From the NCBI RefSeq assembly GCF_012113595.1, contig NZ_CP050831.1:744001-808000 (forward strand): a stretch of DNA of 64,000 nucleotides, given 5' to 3'. The DNA comes from Bacteroides faecium. Its GTDB lineage: Bacteria; Bacteroidota; Bacteroidia; Bacteroidales; Bacteroidaceae. The notes below the pieces were generated by a model. The model saw only the letters and a program-made list of their open reading frames with translations. It had not been told where the DNA came from and searched no databases. The position numbers and the translations under genes are program-made. Positions 1-9,988 of this stretch are shown in pieces (within the stretch, counting starts at the first letter, position 1; each line of letters opens with the position of its first letter).

Positions 1-957
1 TATAGCAAAAAACGTTGGGAAGATGCGATGAAAGCCGGACAGGAATTCTTTGCCGAACTGGATAGAAGACAGGAGTATGCCCTGACGCAGCCGGCAGAAC
101 CGACCGCACAGGCACGGCGCCTTGCCTATCGCGCCGGCTACTATGACAGAGGGGGGACAGAAGTATTGGTTTCTATCCGAAGGGGATATAACGAAAGCAC
201 CCACAATAACTTGTTCGATCAACGTTTCTACTCCGGTCCCACACTGAACTATGTTAATATGTTCCCTTGGGCGGACGGAGAAGATTTTCCGGAAGACTTT
301 AATTGGGAGCATCCTTCCAAACAACCTTTCTTCCAAAACGGTGAGCCTACCCGCGACCCGCGATTATATGAAAATGTAGCCGTTCCCGGTGACCGTTATT
401 TCAATGACACGCAAGCACCCGTATATACCAACCATCAGGATTATCGTGCCGAAGGTAGCGGATTCCTGATGATGAAATTCATCCTGCAAGCAGCGAGCGA
501 CCGCCAGAACCGCCCTGTCCAATGGCCTTATCTACGTCTGCCGGAAGTGATGTTGAGCTATGCGGAAGCAATCAATGAAGTGGAAGGTCCCGAGAATGCC
601 CTTAGCTATGTCAACCAAGTACGCAACCGCGTAGGACTTTCCGATTTATCTTCCGATATCGGACAGTCAGACTTGCGGGAAGCTATCCTGCGTGAACGCG
701 CATTGGAGTTCGGTTTCGAAGAAGTGCGTTGGTTCGACCTTGTACGCTGGGGGCGCAAAGACGATTTCCAGAAAAAGCTATATGGCCTGTATTCCAAAGG
801 AGATAAAGTCAATAATCCCACTTCCTTTACTTTCGCACCCTACGAACTGGCTTCACGCTACTGGGCAAACAATTGGGACAGCAAATGGTATATGTCTCCT
901 ATCCCGCAGAAAGAAATCAACAAGGGATACGGAATGACCCAAAATCCCGGCTGGTAA
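1..957 (+). CDS. SusD-like glycan-binding lipoprotein (5' end outside window)
   Basis: C-terminal 318 residues of a SusD/RagB-family outer-membrane lipoprotein, which caps a SusC transporter and binds glycan at the cell surface. The reading frame is open from base 1, so the start lies upstream; the first ATG at 28 is internal. It aligns along its whole length with the complete SusD at 43894-45651: shared landmarks are the RRLAYR stretch, 'LNYV.MF.WADG', 'TRDPRLYENVA', 'MKFILQ', 'RERALE.GFEEVRWFDLVR' and the final 'YGMTQNPGW'. The C-terminal RERALE and WFDLVRWG motifs are typical of the family. It is followed after 32 nt by a SusC gene in the same direction. By analogy with the second module, its own SusC should lie just upstream, outside the window. 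Confidence 0.95.
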   Translation, partial: YSKKRWEDAMKAGQEFFAELDRRQEYALTQPAEPTAQARRLAYRAGYYDRGGTEVLVSIRRGYNESTHNNLFDQRFYSGPTLNYVNMFPWADGEDFPEDFNWEHPSKQPFFQNGEPTRDPRLYENVAVPGDRYFNDTQAPVYTNHQDYRAEGSGFLMMKFILQAASDRQNRPVQWPYLRLPEVMLSYAEAINEVEGPENALSYVNQVRNRVGLSDLSSDIGQSDLREAILRERALEFGFEEVRWFDLVRWGRKDDFQKKLYGLYSKGDKVNNPTSFTFAPYELASRYWANNWDSKWYMSPIPQKEINKGYGMTQNPGW

Positions 958-989
958 ATTTACACAATAACTTAAGTTAATCATATCTT

Positions 990-3776
990 ATGAAGAAATA
1001 TATAATCATAGCATTAATCGGTGGTTTCACTACTCCTACATTTGCACAGGAACAGGAGAGAGACAGTTTGCCGGACAGGGTGCAATTGGGATACCAGACG
1101 GAAATGCCCCAAAAAGCAATTGCCGGTTCCGCCAGAAGCATCGATAGCAAAGTGCTCGACAAAGCACCGGAAATAGATATTGCCAAAGCACTGTACGGCA
1201 AAATAGCCGGATTGAATGTATATCAGGGAAATGGTTCCAGCGCAGAGAATATTCCCTCGCTAAGTATTCACGGAAATGCTCCTCTTATTTTGGTAGACGG
1301 TTTTCCACGCAGTTTATCCGACATCAGCAGTTCGGAAATCGAATCTATCCAGATTCTGAAAGATGCTGTGGCATCCGCCCTTTACGGGGTGAGAGGCGGG
1401 AATGGCGTCATACTCGTCACGACCAAACACGGGCACGACGACAAACTGAAAGTAACCGCCAAATACCAGTACGGTATCAGTACGCAGTTCCGCAAACCGG
1501 AATTTGCCGATGCATACACATACGCCAACAGCCTCAACACGGCACTGGCACTTGACGGACTGGATGCACGCTACCAGCCCAACGAACTGGATGCATTTAA
1601 AAACAACACTTACCCCTACGAATATCCGAACGTGAACTGGTGGGACGAAGTGTATAACAAGACATCCGACAATCATCGCCTGAACCTGACTTTCGACGGT
1701 GGAAGCAATCGTTTCCGCTACTACTCCGTTATCGACTATATGCACGACACGGCTCTCTTTAAAGACAAACAAGCCGACGGACGGTATAGCACCAAACCTT
1801 CGGATGTTCGTCTGAATATCCGCACCAACATTGATGTGGACCTGACTTCGAGCACTTTTTTCAAGGTCGGTATTCTCGGAAAACTGCAGGAAACCAATAA
1901 TGCTTACAGTATTGGAGCCAACAACACCAATGCGCTTGCGGGAATCATCTATAATACCCCTTCCGCCGTGTTTCCTATCCGCCACGCAGACGGTACGTAT
2001 GGCGGGAACAGCACGTATGGAGCCAACAATCCTGTTGCCTTGCTGGAAAGTACGGGTAACTACCGGACTACTTACGGCACACTGTTAGCCAATGCCACCT
2101 TGAAACAGGAACTGGACGCACTGTTGAAAGGCCTTTCGGCGGAAGTATCCGTAGCGTTCGACAATTCCGGCTCTATGTATGACACAGCCACAAAGGAATA
2201 TAAATATATGGACGTACAGGCTTCCATGCTTCCCGATGGCACAATAGTGACTACACCCGTCAGCTACGGAAAAGATTCGGAAACCCTCAATCACGATGAC
2301 TCTAAATTCAAGTCGCTCTATATGCGTTCCAACATTCAGGCTAAGATCAATTATCTGCTGCAAAGCGGCGCACACGACCTGAACGCCTCGCTTATCTACG
2401 ACCAGCAATCCTACACAGCCAACGGGAGAAACAAGGGTGCCAAGAGACAATCCGGCCTACTGTATGCCACCTATATGTATAACGACCGATATACAGTCAA
2501 TGGAGTACTCAACTATTCCGGTACGGCATTTCTGCCCGAAGGGGACCGCTTCCACCTGTATCCGGCAGTATCCGCCGCCTGGATTGCCTCTAACGAGAAG
2601 TTCATGAAAAACATTGAAGCAATCAACCTTTTCAAGTTATACGCCTCATACGGAATCTCCGGTTGGGACGGCAATATGCAGCATGAACTTTACCGCCAGT
2701 CATACGGTAGCACCAACGGTGGAACTTATTACTTCACCAATAATGCCAGCGAATTTTACGGGTTGGCAGAAGGTGACCTTCCCGTAGAGAATCTGACAAT
2801 CGAAAAGTCAAAGAAAGTCACCTACGGTATGGAACTGAACGCTTTCAAAAACCGCCTGTCCGTTTATCTGGAAGGATTCTACGAAAGAAGAAGCGATATT
2901 CTTATCAACGGTTCATCTTCCGTTTCCGGTATCATCGGTATCGGCGTAAGTAAACTGAATGCCGGTATCCAAGACTATAAAGGTTTTGACGCCTCTCTCT
3001 CATGGAAGGACAAAATAGGCAAAGATTTCAATTACAGTATCGGTGCCAATGCTTCCTACGTCAACAGTAAAATCATTAATGACGGACAGGAATACCAGCA
3101 ATACGATTATCTGTACACCAAAGGAAACCGGGTAGGCCAGAGATACGGGCTGGAAGCAATCGGATTTTTCCACGACCAGGTAGAGATTAACAACAGTCCT
3201 GTCCAGACATTCTCTACCGTCCGTCCGGGTGACATCAAATACAAAGACCAGAACGGAGATAACAGGATTGACGAGCAAGACGTAGTAAAAATGTTCGGTT
3301 CGGGCGTACCCCGGTTCTATTTCGGAATCAACCTCACCGCTTCTTATAAGAACTTCGAGATTTCCGCCGATTTTCAAGGAATGACGGGTGTCACCACCAG
3401 CCTGCTGAATTCACCGCTATACCAACCCTTGGTAAATAACGGAAACATCTCACAGACATTCCTGGATAACGAGACTGCATGGACGCCGGAGAACGCGGCC
3501 AAAGCGACCATGCCACGCCTCACCACCCTTGCCAACGCCAACAACTACCGCGCCAATTCCCTGTGGTACAGGGACGGTTCATTCATCAAGCTAAGGAACC
3601 TGTATGTCAGCTATACATTCCCTAAAAAGATGATGCGTTTTGCGGACATGAAGGTTTACCTGCAAGGGAACAACCTCTTCTCACTGGACAATATCGGTTT
3701 TGCCGACCCCGAACAACTGGGAGCCGCATACCCTTCCACACGCTCCTACTGGGCAGGAATCAAGTTCAACTTTTAA
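990..3776 (+). CDS. Short SusC-like TonB-dependent transporter (module 1)
   Basis: 928-residue outer-membrane TonB-dependent transporter of the SusC/RagA family, expected to import oligosaccharides. It has a Sec signal at 1-20 (TPTFAQ). The plug domain is at about 50-155, with 'ALYGKIAGLNVYQG', 'LILVDGFPR' and 'ALYGVRGGNGVILVTTK', and the beta-barrel ends in aromatic 'KFNF'. A calcium-loop-like 'DQNGDNRIDEQD' lies near 755. Unlike the SusC genes at 27664 and 40708, it has no N-terminal carboxypeptidase-regulatory-like domain before the plug, which explains the length near 930 instead of about 1,050. It is clearly paralogous to 45683-48460 along its full length. It lies between two SusD genes with short gaps (32 and 21 nt), so it is surely in one operon. 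Confidence 0.95.
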   Translation: MKKYIIIALIGGFTTPTFAQEQERDSLPDRVQLGYQTEMPQKAIAGSARSIDSKVLDKAPEIDIAKALYGKIAGLNVYQGNGSSAENIPSLSIHGNAPLILVDGFPRSLSDISSSEIESIQILKDAVASALYGVRGGNGVILVTTKHGHDDKLKVTAKYQYGISTQFRKPEFADAYTYANSLNTALALDGLDARYQPNELDAFKNNTYPYEYPNVNWWDEVYNKTSDNHRLNLTFDGGSNRFRYYSVIDYMHDTALFKDKQADGRYSTKPSDVRLNIRTNIDVDLTSSTFFKVGILGKLQETNNAYSIGANNTNALAGIIYNTPSAVFPIRHADGTYGGNSTYGANNPVALLESTGNYRTTYGTLLANATLKQELDALLKGLSAEVSVAFDNSGSMYDTATKEYKYMDVQASMLPDGTIVTTPVSYGKDSETLNHDDSKFKSLYMRSNIQAKINYLLQSGAHDLNASLIYDQQSYTANGRNKGAKRQSGLLYATYMYNDRYTVNGVLNYSGTAFLPEGDRFHLYPAVSAAWIASNEKFMKNIEAINLFKLYASYGISGWDGNMQHELYRQSYGSTNGGTYYFTNNASEFYGLAEGDLPVENLTIEKSKKVTYGMELNAFKNRLSVYLEGFYERRSDILINGSSSVSGIIGIGVSKLNAGIQDYKGFDASLSWKDKIGKDFNYSIGANASYVNSKIINDGQEYQQYDYLYTKGNRVGQRYGLEAIGFFHDQVEINNSPVQTFSTVRPGDIKYKDQNGDNRIDEQDVVKMFGSGVPRFYFGINLTASYKNFEISADFQGMTGVTTSLLNSPLYQPLVNNGNISQTFLDNETAWTPENAAKATMPRLTTLANANNYRANSLWYRDGSFIKLRNLYVSYTFPKKMMRFADMKVYLQGNNLFSLDNIGFADPEQLGAAYPSTRSYWAGIKFNF

Positions 3777-3797
3777 CCCGAAATACGATTAAGATAT

Positions 3798-5483
3798 ATG
3801 AAAATTAAACATATCATAGTAGCATGCAGTTCTATCATCGCATTCGCATCCTGCAATTACCTGGATTACGATGAAACGAACGGATTAAATACCCGGGAAG
3901 ATATCTACCGGTATTTCGATAAGACCAAACAAATGCTCACCCATGTATATACCTATATGCCGCAAGACTTTGGCGTCATCGGCGGAGCTATGAGAGATTG
4001 TGCCAGTGATGATGCCGAATTCGGAGCAACGGGAGGCAACATACAGGATATGACCAACGGCAACTGGTCGGCTATTAAAACCCGCGATGATAACTGGGGG
4101 CTATACGAAGGTGTCCGCGCAGCCAATGAATTCCTTCAATCATTGGAAGACGTAGACCTGTCGCGCTATGAGTATAACACCAATTATGAGAACTGGATGA
4201 AGCAACTGGGTTACTTCCCGTATGAAGCACGCGTACTTAGAGCCCACTACTTCTTCGAGCTTGCCCGCAGATATGGAGACATCGCCATGCCGTTGAAAAC
4301 TCTTACGACCGAAGAAGCAAACGCTATCGGTAAGACACCCTTTGAAGAGGTGATCCGCTTTATCGTATCCGAATGTGAAGACGGTGCAAACAATCTGCCC
4401 GCAACATACGTCGGTCAGCCTAATAACGAAACCGGACGAATCACCAAAGGCTTTGCCATGGCTGTGAAGTCAAAAGCCCTGCTATATGCAGCAAGCAAAC
4501 AGCACAACCCGTCCAACAATCAGGAGAAATGGGAAGCGTCCGCCAAAGCTGCCTATGACATTATCAAGACAGACTTATACCGGCTCGATCCGAATGAGAA
4601 AGCAAATAATATTTCTTCACCGGAAGTCGTCCTGTTCCACATGAACGGCAACAGCGCCGCGTTTGAGCGTAACAACTTCCCGGTCCGGTTCACCGAAGGA
4701 ACACGTGCCACACCGGCCACTGCCACATTCCCGTCGCAGAATCTGGTAAATGCTTTCCAGACTATCAAAGGATATGCCGTCACCCTGACCGATAATGGTT
4801 GGGAATGTGAAGACCCCGATTTCAATCCGCAAAATCCGTATGCCAACCGTGACCCGCGCTTCGAGCGCACGATTCTTGCCAACGGCATGTCGTTCAAAGG
4901 TTCCGAAATCGCGGTATATAAAGGTGGAAGTGATTATACGTCCGTTTCCGAAGGAGGTTCGCCCACCGGTTACTTCCTGCGGAAATATATCCAGGAGACT
5001 ACCAGTTTCGAAGCGGACAAGGAAGTAGTCAACAAACATCACTGGATTGTCTACCGCTATGCGGAAACATTGCTTACTTACGCGGAATCTATGGTAATGG
5101 CATTTAAGAACCCGCAATATACCAACAGTGATTTTCCGAAATCGGCGGAATGGGCACTGAACGAAGTCAGAACAAATGCCGGAATGCCAACCGTCTCCAT
5201 TACCGACCCGAACGAATTTATGAAGGCATTGCAGAATGAATGGCGCGTTGAATTTGCTTTCGAAGACCACCGTTTCTGGGATATACGCAGATGGCAGATT
5301 GGAGAGGACACCCAAAAGGAACTCTACGGCGTAAGCATCGAAAGAGCAACGGATGGTACATTGAATTTCCAACGGACGCTTTATAAAAGCAGGACATGGA
5401 ACCAACGGATGTATCTCTATCCTATTCCGCAAAGCGAGTTATTCAAGAATAAAAACCTGAATCCCCAGAACACGGGATGGTAA
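3798..5483 (+). CDS. SusD-like lipoprotein, partner of the short SusC (module 1)
   Basis: 561-residue SusD/RagB-family surface lipoprotein. The signal peptide ends in a lipobox at 'AFASC' (Cys19), followed by 'NYLDYDE', typical of mature SusD proteins. Family motifs include 'VLRAHYFFELARRYGDIAMP' near 143-162, 'GFAMAVKSKALLYAAS' and the C-terminal 'EWRVEFAFEDHRFWDIRRW'. The last residues 'NPQNTGW' match the paralog at 48471-50198. It begins 21 nt after the short SusC and should form the lid of that transporter. The specific ligand cannot be read from sequence. Confidence 0.95.
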   Translation: MKIKHIIVACSSIIAFASCNYLDYDETNGLNTREDIYRYFDKTKQMLTHVYTYMPQDFGVIGGAMRDCASDDAEFGATGGNIQDMTNGNWSAIKTRDDNWGLYEGVRAANEFLQSLEDVDLSRYEYNTNYENWMKQLGYFPYEARVLRAHYFFELARRYGDIAMPLKTLTTEEANAIGKTPFEEVIRFIVSECEDGANNLPATYVGQPNNETGRITKGFAMAVKSKALLYAASKQHNPSNNQEKWEASAKAAYDIIKTDLYRLDPNEKANNISSPEVVLFHMNGNSAAFERNNFPVRFTEGTRATPATATFPSQNLVNAFQTIKGYAVTLTDNGWECEDPDFNPQNPYANRDPRFERTILANGMSFKGSEIAVYKGGSDYTSVSEGGSPTGYFLRKYIQETTSFEADKEVVNKHHWIVYRYAETLLTYAESMVMAFKNPQYTNSDFPKSAEWALNEVRTNAGMPTVSITDPNEFMKALQNEWRVEFAFEDHRFWDIRRWQIGEDTQKELYGVSIERATDGTLNFQRTLYKSRTWNQRMYLYPIPQSELFKNKNLNPQNTGW

Positions 5484-5526
5484 CCTATTATCTATTTATA
5501 TCATCAATAATAAAACAATACGCTAT

Positions 5527-7044
5527 ATGAAAAAGCTATCATTTTATACAATACTATGCTGCTTGGTAGTGGTATGTACATTCAGCCTGAATTCATGCCA
5601 GGAATTCAACATCGACTCCCAAACCGAATACCCACCTCTATTAGAGACTGACGCTCAAGCAGAATATGCCGTATTAGCCAAATCCCCGCATACGATTGTT
5701 TTCAATATCAGTTCCAATACTCCCTGGAAGATTGAAAGCAACAAGAATTGGTGCGTACCCAGCCCGGCAATGAGTTCAGCCAGTTCCCTTATCGCCGAAG
5801 TCTCTGTCATTACGGAAGAAAATCCGGATGAACAGGAGCGCACGGCTATCCTGACTATCACCGCAGACGGAATGAAGGAAAGCAAAACAATCACTGTCAC
5901 ACAGGCAGCGAAAGGGACTCTGCTCGTACAAGGTTTCGATGACCCGTTCCCGAGTGAAGGCGGTGAGGCTACCTTTACGGTCACTTCCAATAAAGCATGG
6001 AAAGTAACCAGTTCCAATCAATGGCTGACGCTTGCAAAAGAAGAGGGAGAAGGCAACGGCGAAAAGGTTACCATTACAGCAACTGCCAAACCCAATACCG
6101 GTTTGAAACGTACAGCTACACTGACCATTGCTTCCGACGGATATGAAACAGAAATCACAGCCACACAAAACGGGATTATGCTGGAATTCCCCGCAATGTC
6201 AGCAGAAGACGTAATACTTCCATCCAATGCCGGTGAAACGAAATCATTCTCTGTCGCAACCAATCTTGCTCCTGAAAGTTGGAATGTATCCACCGAAGAC
6301 AATTGGATTAGTGTCAGCAAAAACGCAGCAGGTGACGCAGTAAAAGTAACTACGAAATCAGAGATTTACTTTAAAGACCGTACAGCTATCATCCGTTTGG
6401 AAGCCGACAAGACTTTGGGAATTGACCCCGTGGAACTGGAAATCAAACAAAACAGAGGTAGTATCGCATGGCCGGAAAATGCCGTTTATGAGGAAGGTAC
6501 GGAATCGGGAGTTACAATCACCCAAAGCCGTTTCTACGTAAACAAGCATTATAAATTGGCCACATTTGAGGTTAAGCTCAACGAAGTGAACCTTACCAAA
6601 GACGCAATTTTCTTCCAGTATTATAAAGACGAATCAATCCCCGGCTCCCAAGGACCTACAATTAACTGCTGGATGGGAGATAATGACGGTAATGGAAGTT
6701 ATGATGACCTGAATGATTTTTGTCTAAGAACCAGAGATAACTGGGGAGATAACGGCAACATTAATACTCCGAATAAACTCACCGGACTGGATGTTAATAA
6801 ACTAAATGCAATGAAAACATTGAAGTTTACAATGATTCCAAATCCGGATACTGAAGGCAATGTCCTCATCAAACTTGATATTGACGGAGTTAATTATGCC
6901 AATATCGGGAACCTGAAGAATCCGTTTACAGGTGCAGGAAACAGCTATGCAGGAAATTTTGCCTACTTCGGCTTCTTGAACGGAAAAGCATCCGGCAGTA
7001 TTGACATTGCCTCTTTAGAGGTTACTCCCATCGCTTTTGAATAA
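5527..7044 (+). CDS. BACON-repeat surface glycan-binding lipoprotein A (module 1)
   Basis: 505-residue lipoprotein with the lipobox Cys at 24 ('LNSC'). Three tandem BACON-type Ig-like repeats run over about 30-115, 125-210 and 215-305; each has 'W.V/W.IES' strands followed by 'RTA.L.I' and a terminal 'VTQ', 'ATQN' or 'IKQN' strand. The C-terminal 200 residues form a different, beta-rich domain I cannot assign, with a ligand-loop-like 'DNDGNGSYDD' near 380. The position after SusC/SusD and the architecture fit a surface glycan-binding protein (SusE/F- or SGBP-like) holding polymer near the transporter. The paralog at 50231-51715 keeps the BACON part but has a clearly different C-terminal domain, suggesting different glycan specificity. 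No catalytic motif is visible. Confidence 0.88.
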   Translation: MKKLSFYTILCCLVVVCTFSLNSCQEFNIDSQTEYPPLLETDAQAEYAVLAKSPHTIVFNISSNTPWKIESNKNWCVPSPAMSSASSLIAEVSVITEENPDEQERTAILTITADGMKESKTITVTQAAKGTLLVQGFDDPFPSEGGEATFTVTSNKAWKVTSSNQWLTLAKEEGEGNGEKVTITATAKPNTGLKRTATLTIASDGYETEITATQNGIMLEFPAMSAEDVILPSNAGETKSFSVATNLAPESWNVSTEDNWISVSKNAAGDAVKVTTKSEIYFKDRTAIIRLEADKTLGIDPVELEIKQNRGSIAWPENAVYEEGTESGVTITQSRFYVNKHYKLATFEVKLNEVNLTKDAIFFQYYKDESIPGSQGPTINCWMGDNDGNGSYDDLNDFCLRTRDNWGDNGNINTPNKLTGLDVNKLNAMKTLKFTMIPNPDTEGNVLIKLDIDGVNYANIGNLKNPFTGAGNSYAGNFAYFGFLNGKASGSIDIASLEVTPIAFE

Positions 7045-7071
7045 TAAACAGAATGATTAAAATTCAGAACT

Positions 7072-8535
7072 ATGAAAGAAAACATAAAACAAATTATGAA
7101 TTGGCGTACCTTACTAGGTACGCTAATCCTCATCAGCTCATGGTCTGTCCAGTCCTGTAAAGACAACGAACCGATGAAATGGGTAGATTTGCGCTACAAA
7201 GCAGCAGACAGTTACACCATTGCCGCTTCCGGTGAAGAAAAAGTATCTATCCAGGTGAAATCAACCGATCCGTGGATCGTTTACAGCAATCACAGTGACT
7301 GGTGCACCATTTCACCGAATCAAGGTGAAGCCGATGAACTCTATGATGTACAAATCACCTATAAACCCAATACCTCATTGGACGACCGTATAGATACTAT
7401 CACTATCAAAAGTGATTACTGGATTGGAAAAGAGGTAGGTATTATACAAAAAGGCATAGCTTACTTAACGCTTGAAAACGCAGACGACCTGCTTCTTGAA
7501 AAAGAAGAAACGGCCCGTTCATTCAACGTGAGCTCCAACCAGAACTGGTCGGCAGCAGTCACCGAAGGCGGCGAATGGCTTTCCATACAATCCGGAGAAA
7601 GCGGGACACTCGACGGCGTGGTAACACTGAAAGCCTCGGAAAACAAAGGGGAACAACGCTCCGGAACAGTAATCATATATGACCGTCACGGCAAAGAAGC
7701 GGCAAACGTTGAATGTACGCAGAAAGGTGTTGTACTTACACCAGCTACTCAAAGCCTACGCGCATTATACAATGATGCGACAGTCACGCTTCATGTAGAA
7801 TCTAACGGAGAATGGACAATAGAAAAAGAAAATGCAGAGGACGAATGGTATTCATTTACAAAGACTGAGTACAATGGAACGGATGATATAGTAATCAGCT
7901 TGCAGGAAAACACCGGCTCGTCCGTACTGAAATCCACTTTCCGAATCTCCAGCAAAGCACAGGCCGGAACCGAGCCTATTGTGAAAGTCATTACCCTGAA
8001 ACAAGGAAATAAAGCGGAAGCGAAACGTCATTCCTTTGTAGATAGCGAATGGACTATTACTGCCGGCAAACCGGTATTCGCAGATGGCGCAGTAAGCTTC
8101 GCTTATGAAGGCACCAACTGCCGCATCTCCCGGGAAGGTATGAAACCGGGAACTTACAAATTCCATATCAGCGCAAGCAGTAATGACGCCCAGTGCCAGC
8201 TTTACTTCCTCTACGGAGAAAAAGAGATACGGTGGATGCTCTTCAAAGGAGAAGGTGAGAATGCACGTTGCGGTACTTCCGACGGTGGTATCATACAATA
8301 TCCATTTGACAACAAGAAGGCCGAATACACCATGGAAATGCATGTTCTGGAAGGTAACCCCAGTGGAAGCATGAAACTGGAATGGCATCTGGACGGAGCA
8401 GTATTACGTTCTATACCATCCTATACCGGAGTGGCTTATGGAACCAACGCCCAAATTATTCTGGGAGTAGCCAAAGGAACAGCTACCTACGACTGGTGGG
8501 AATACACCGCTCCAATAGAATGGGGAGACGAATAA
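7072..8535 (+). CDS. BACON-repeat surface lipoprotein B (module 1)
   Basis: 487-residue lipoprotein; the signal peptide ends at 'SVQSC' (Cys29). The mature N-terminus 'KDNEPMKWVDLRY' is shared with the paralog 51737-53197. Three BACON-like repeats (about 45-130, 132-220, 225-315) carry the recurrent pattern of an 'STDPW'/'SNQNW'/'SNGEW' strand, 'R..T..I' and a closing Q-K/Q-G strand. A C-terminal beta-sandwich (about 320-487) ends in 'YDWWEYTAPIEWGD', whose Trp-rich tail is conserved in the paralog ('FTKWEYVAPLNWGD') and may line a carbohydrate site. It starts 27 nt after BACON protein A. The likely role is a second surface glycan-binding protein; the exact ligand is unknown. Confidence 0.87.
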   Translation: MKENIKQIMNWRTLLGTLILISSWSVQSCKDNEPMKWVDLRYKAADSYTIAASGEEKVSIQVKSTDPWIVYSNHSDWCTISPNQGEADELYDVQITYKPNTSLDDRIDTITIKSDYWIGKEVGIIQKGIAYLTLENADDLLLEKEETARSFNVSSNQNWSAAVTEGGEWLSIQSGESGTLDGVVTLKASENKGEQRSGTVIIYDRHGKEAANVECTQKGVVLTPATQSLRALYNDATVTLHVESNGEWTIEKENAEDEWYSFTKTEYNGTDDIVISLQENTGSSVLKSTFRISSKAQAGTEPIVKVITLKQGNKAEAKRHSFVDSEWTITAGKPVFADGAVSFAYEGTNCRISREGMKPGTYKFHISASSNDAQCQLYFLYGEKEIRWMLFKGEGENARCGTSDGGIIQYPFDNKKAEYTMEMHVLEGNPSGSMKLEWHLDGAVLRSIPSYTGVAYGTNAQIILGVAKGTATYDWWEYTAPIEWGDE

Positions 8536-8561
8536 CAATTAATCACTCAAAAAGAAAGAAA

Positions 8562-9843
8562 ATGAAGATATTACTACAAATTATATTTACTCTGATAGCT
8601 TCCGTATGTATAAGTTGCAACGACTCGGAAGCAATAGCCGGCAAACCGGAAGCCAGAATCGCACAATTCACATTGCAATGCGGAGATACTTATTATAGAG
8701 GGAACATCAATGATGAAAGCAAAGTAATCCGTATCAGCGGCATTACAAGCAGAAAAGCAATCACAGGAGTCAACTATCAATTATCAGGGGGGAGCAAGCA
8801 TCTCCCCCGATCCCCGGAAAGTGAAGCGTTGGGAAACAGAACAGCAGTTCACCGTGACAAGCAGCGACAATCAGCTAACCTCTGAATATACGGTTCTGCT
8901 TCCCGAATTACAGGAAGAGCCGGAGACATCCCCCAAAGTCGTTATCGGCTATCTGCCTGCGCATGACTTTGATTTTGATGCGCAATTTGATAATATTCAC
9001 TGGGAGTATCTGACACATATCAACGTAAGCTTCGCACATGTGAAATCAGACGGAACATTGAATACGGACAAGGTACCTGTAAACAAACTCCGTCAAATTC
9101 GCACAAGAGCAAAGGAACACGGGGTGAAGGTACTGATTTCTCTGAATAAAAGCGATAATGGTGAATTTGCAGCTGCTATCGACAATGCAGAAACAAGAAA
9201 CGCATTAGTTGCCAATATTGTAAATTTCACTCAGGCAAACCAACTCGACGGATTTGATATTGACTACGAAGATTATAACCACTGGAACACAAACTCACTC
9301 GTAGCCTTCGCCAAAGCTTTACACGAAGCCAAAAGTGCTGATATGCTAATGACTTGTGCCGTAATCTGCTGGAAAGACTATACCATTAAATGGCAAGAAT
9401 ACTTTGATTATATCAATATCATGAGCTATGACAGGGTAATGGGAAATTCGTCTACACCAGGACAGCATGCCTCTTACACCGATTTTGTAAGTGATATGAA
9501 CTACTGGGCAACCAAGTTCCAAGCTCCAAAGTCAAAGATTGTAGGCGGTTTGCCATTCTATGGCTATTCATGGGACAACGATGTCAACAAGGATGAAGTA
9601 GGAGCTATCCGCTTTAATGGGATACTTAATCATTTCGGAAAGACTTATGATGTAGAAGAAGTAGCCGATGCTGACCAATTCGGCAAAACATATTATAATG
9701 GGCGACCAACTATCCGGAGAAAATGCCAGTATGTAATGGATAATGATTTTGGCGGAGTTATGATCTGGCAACTATTCCAGGATGCGTATCAGGAAGAACT
9801 TAAATTAATCAAGGTTGTGGGAGAAGTTATTATGCAAGAGTAA
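8562..9843 (+). pseudogene. GH18 chitinase/ENGase-type lipoprotein interrupted by a frameshift
   Basis: Two frames together encode one GH18 lipoprotein of about 426 residues. The first (from ATG 8562) gives a lipoprotein signal ('SVCISC', Cys19) and a Bacteroides N-terminal Ig-like domain. The second carries the (beta/alpha)8 GH18 domain with 'VIGYLPA', the catalytic 'DGFDIDYE' (Glu codon 9268-9270), 'MSYD' and 'GGVMIWQ'. The frames join at a run of six G (8787-8792). Removing one G gives 'SGGASISPDPRKV', matching 'DGATISPDP' in the GH16 protein at 53289. Read as given, translation of the first frame ends at about 8885 without the catalytic domain. It may be a real inactivating or slippage mutation, or a base-calling error. 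GH18 enzymes cut chitin-like or N-glycan GlcNAc-GlcNAc linkages; which applies here is not decidable. Confidence 0.85.
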
Positions 9844-9889
9844 GGAGTGATAGAATGTAGATACACTCTTTATACCCCTCACGCTCTAT

Positions 9890-9966
9890 AAAAGAGTCAG
9901 TTCCAACTTAATCAGGCTGCTTTTCATCCATTAGCATAGTCTGACCAAGTTGGAACCAACTCTTTT
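9890..9966. terminator. Bidirectional terminator between convergent operons
   Basis: Long inverted repeat between the GH18 gene (plus) and the GH97 gene (minus). The left arm is AAAAGAGTCAGTTCCAACTT at 9890-9909 and the right arm AAGTTGGAACCAACTCTTTT at 9947-9966; only two positions do not pair. A/T runs at both outer ends let it act in either direction, as expected for convergent transcription units. Confidence 0.7.
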
Positions 9967-9988
9967 ATCTATTACTTTATTCCTCTAA

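Noticed and set aside
4617..5432. 271-codon open frame antisense to the SusD gene
   Set aside because: It mirrors a strong, family-matching gene on the other strand, has no recognisable domain or signal, and the codon bias of SusD genes readily leaves such antisense frames.
8382..8885. Separate 167-codon gene overlapping BACON protein B
   Set aside because: The part before 8562 overlaps a real gene in another frame; only the section from ATG 8562 is meaningful, as the 5' half of the frameshifted GH18 gene.
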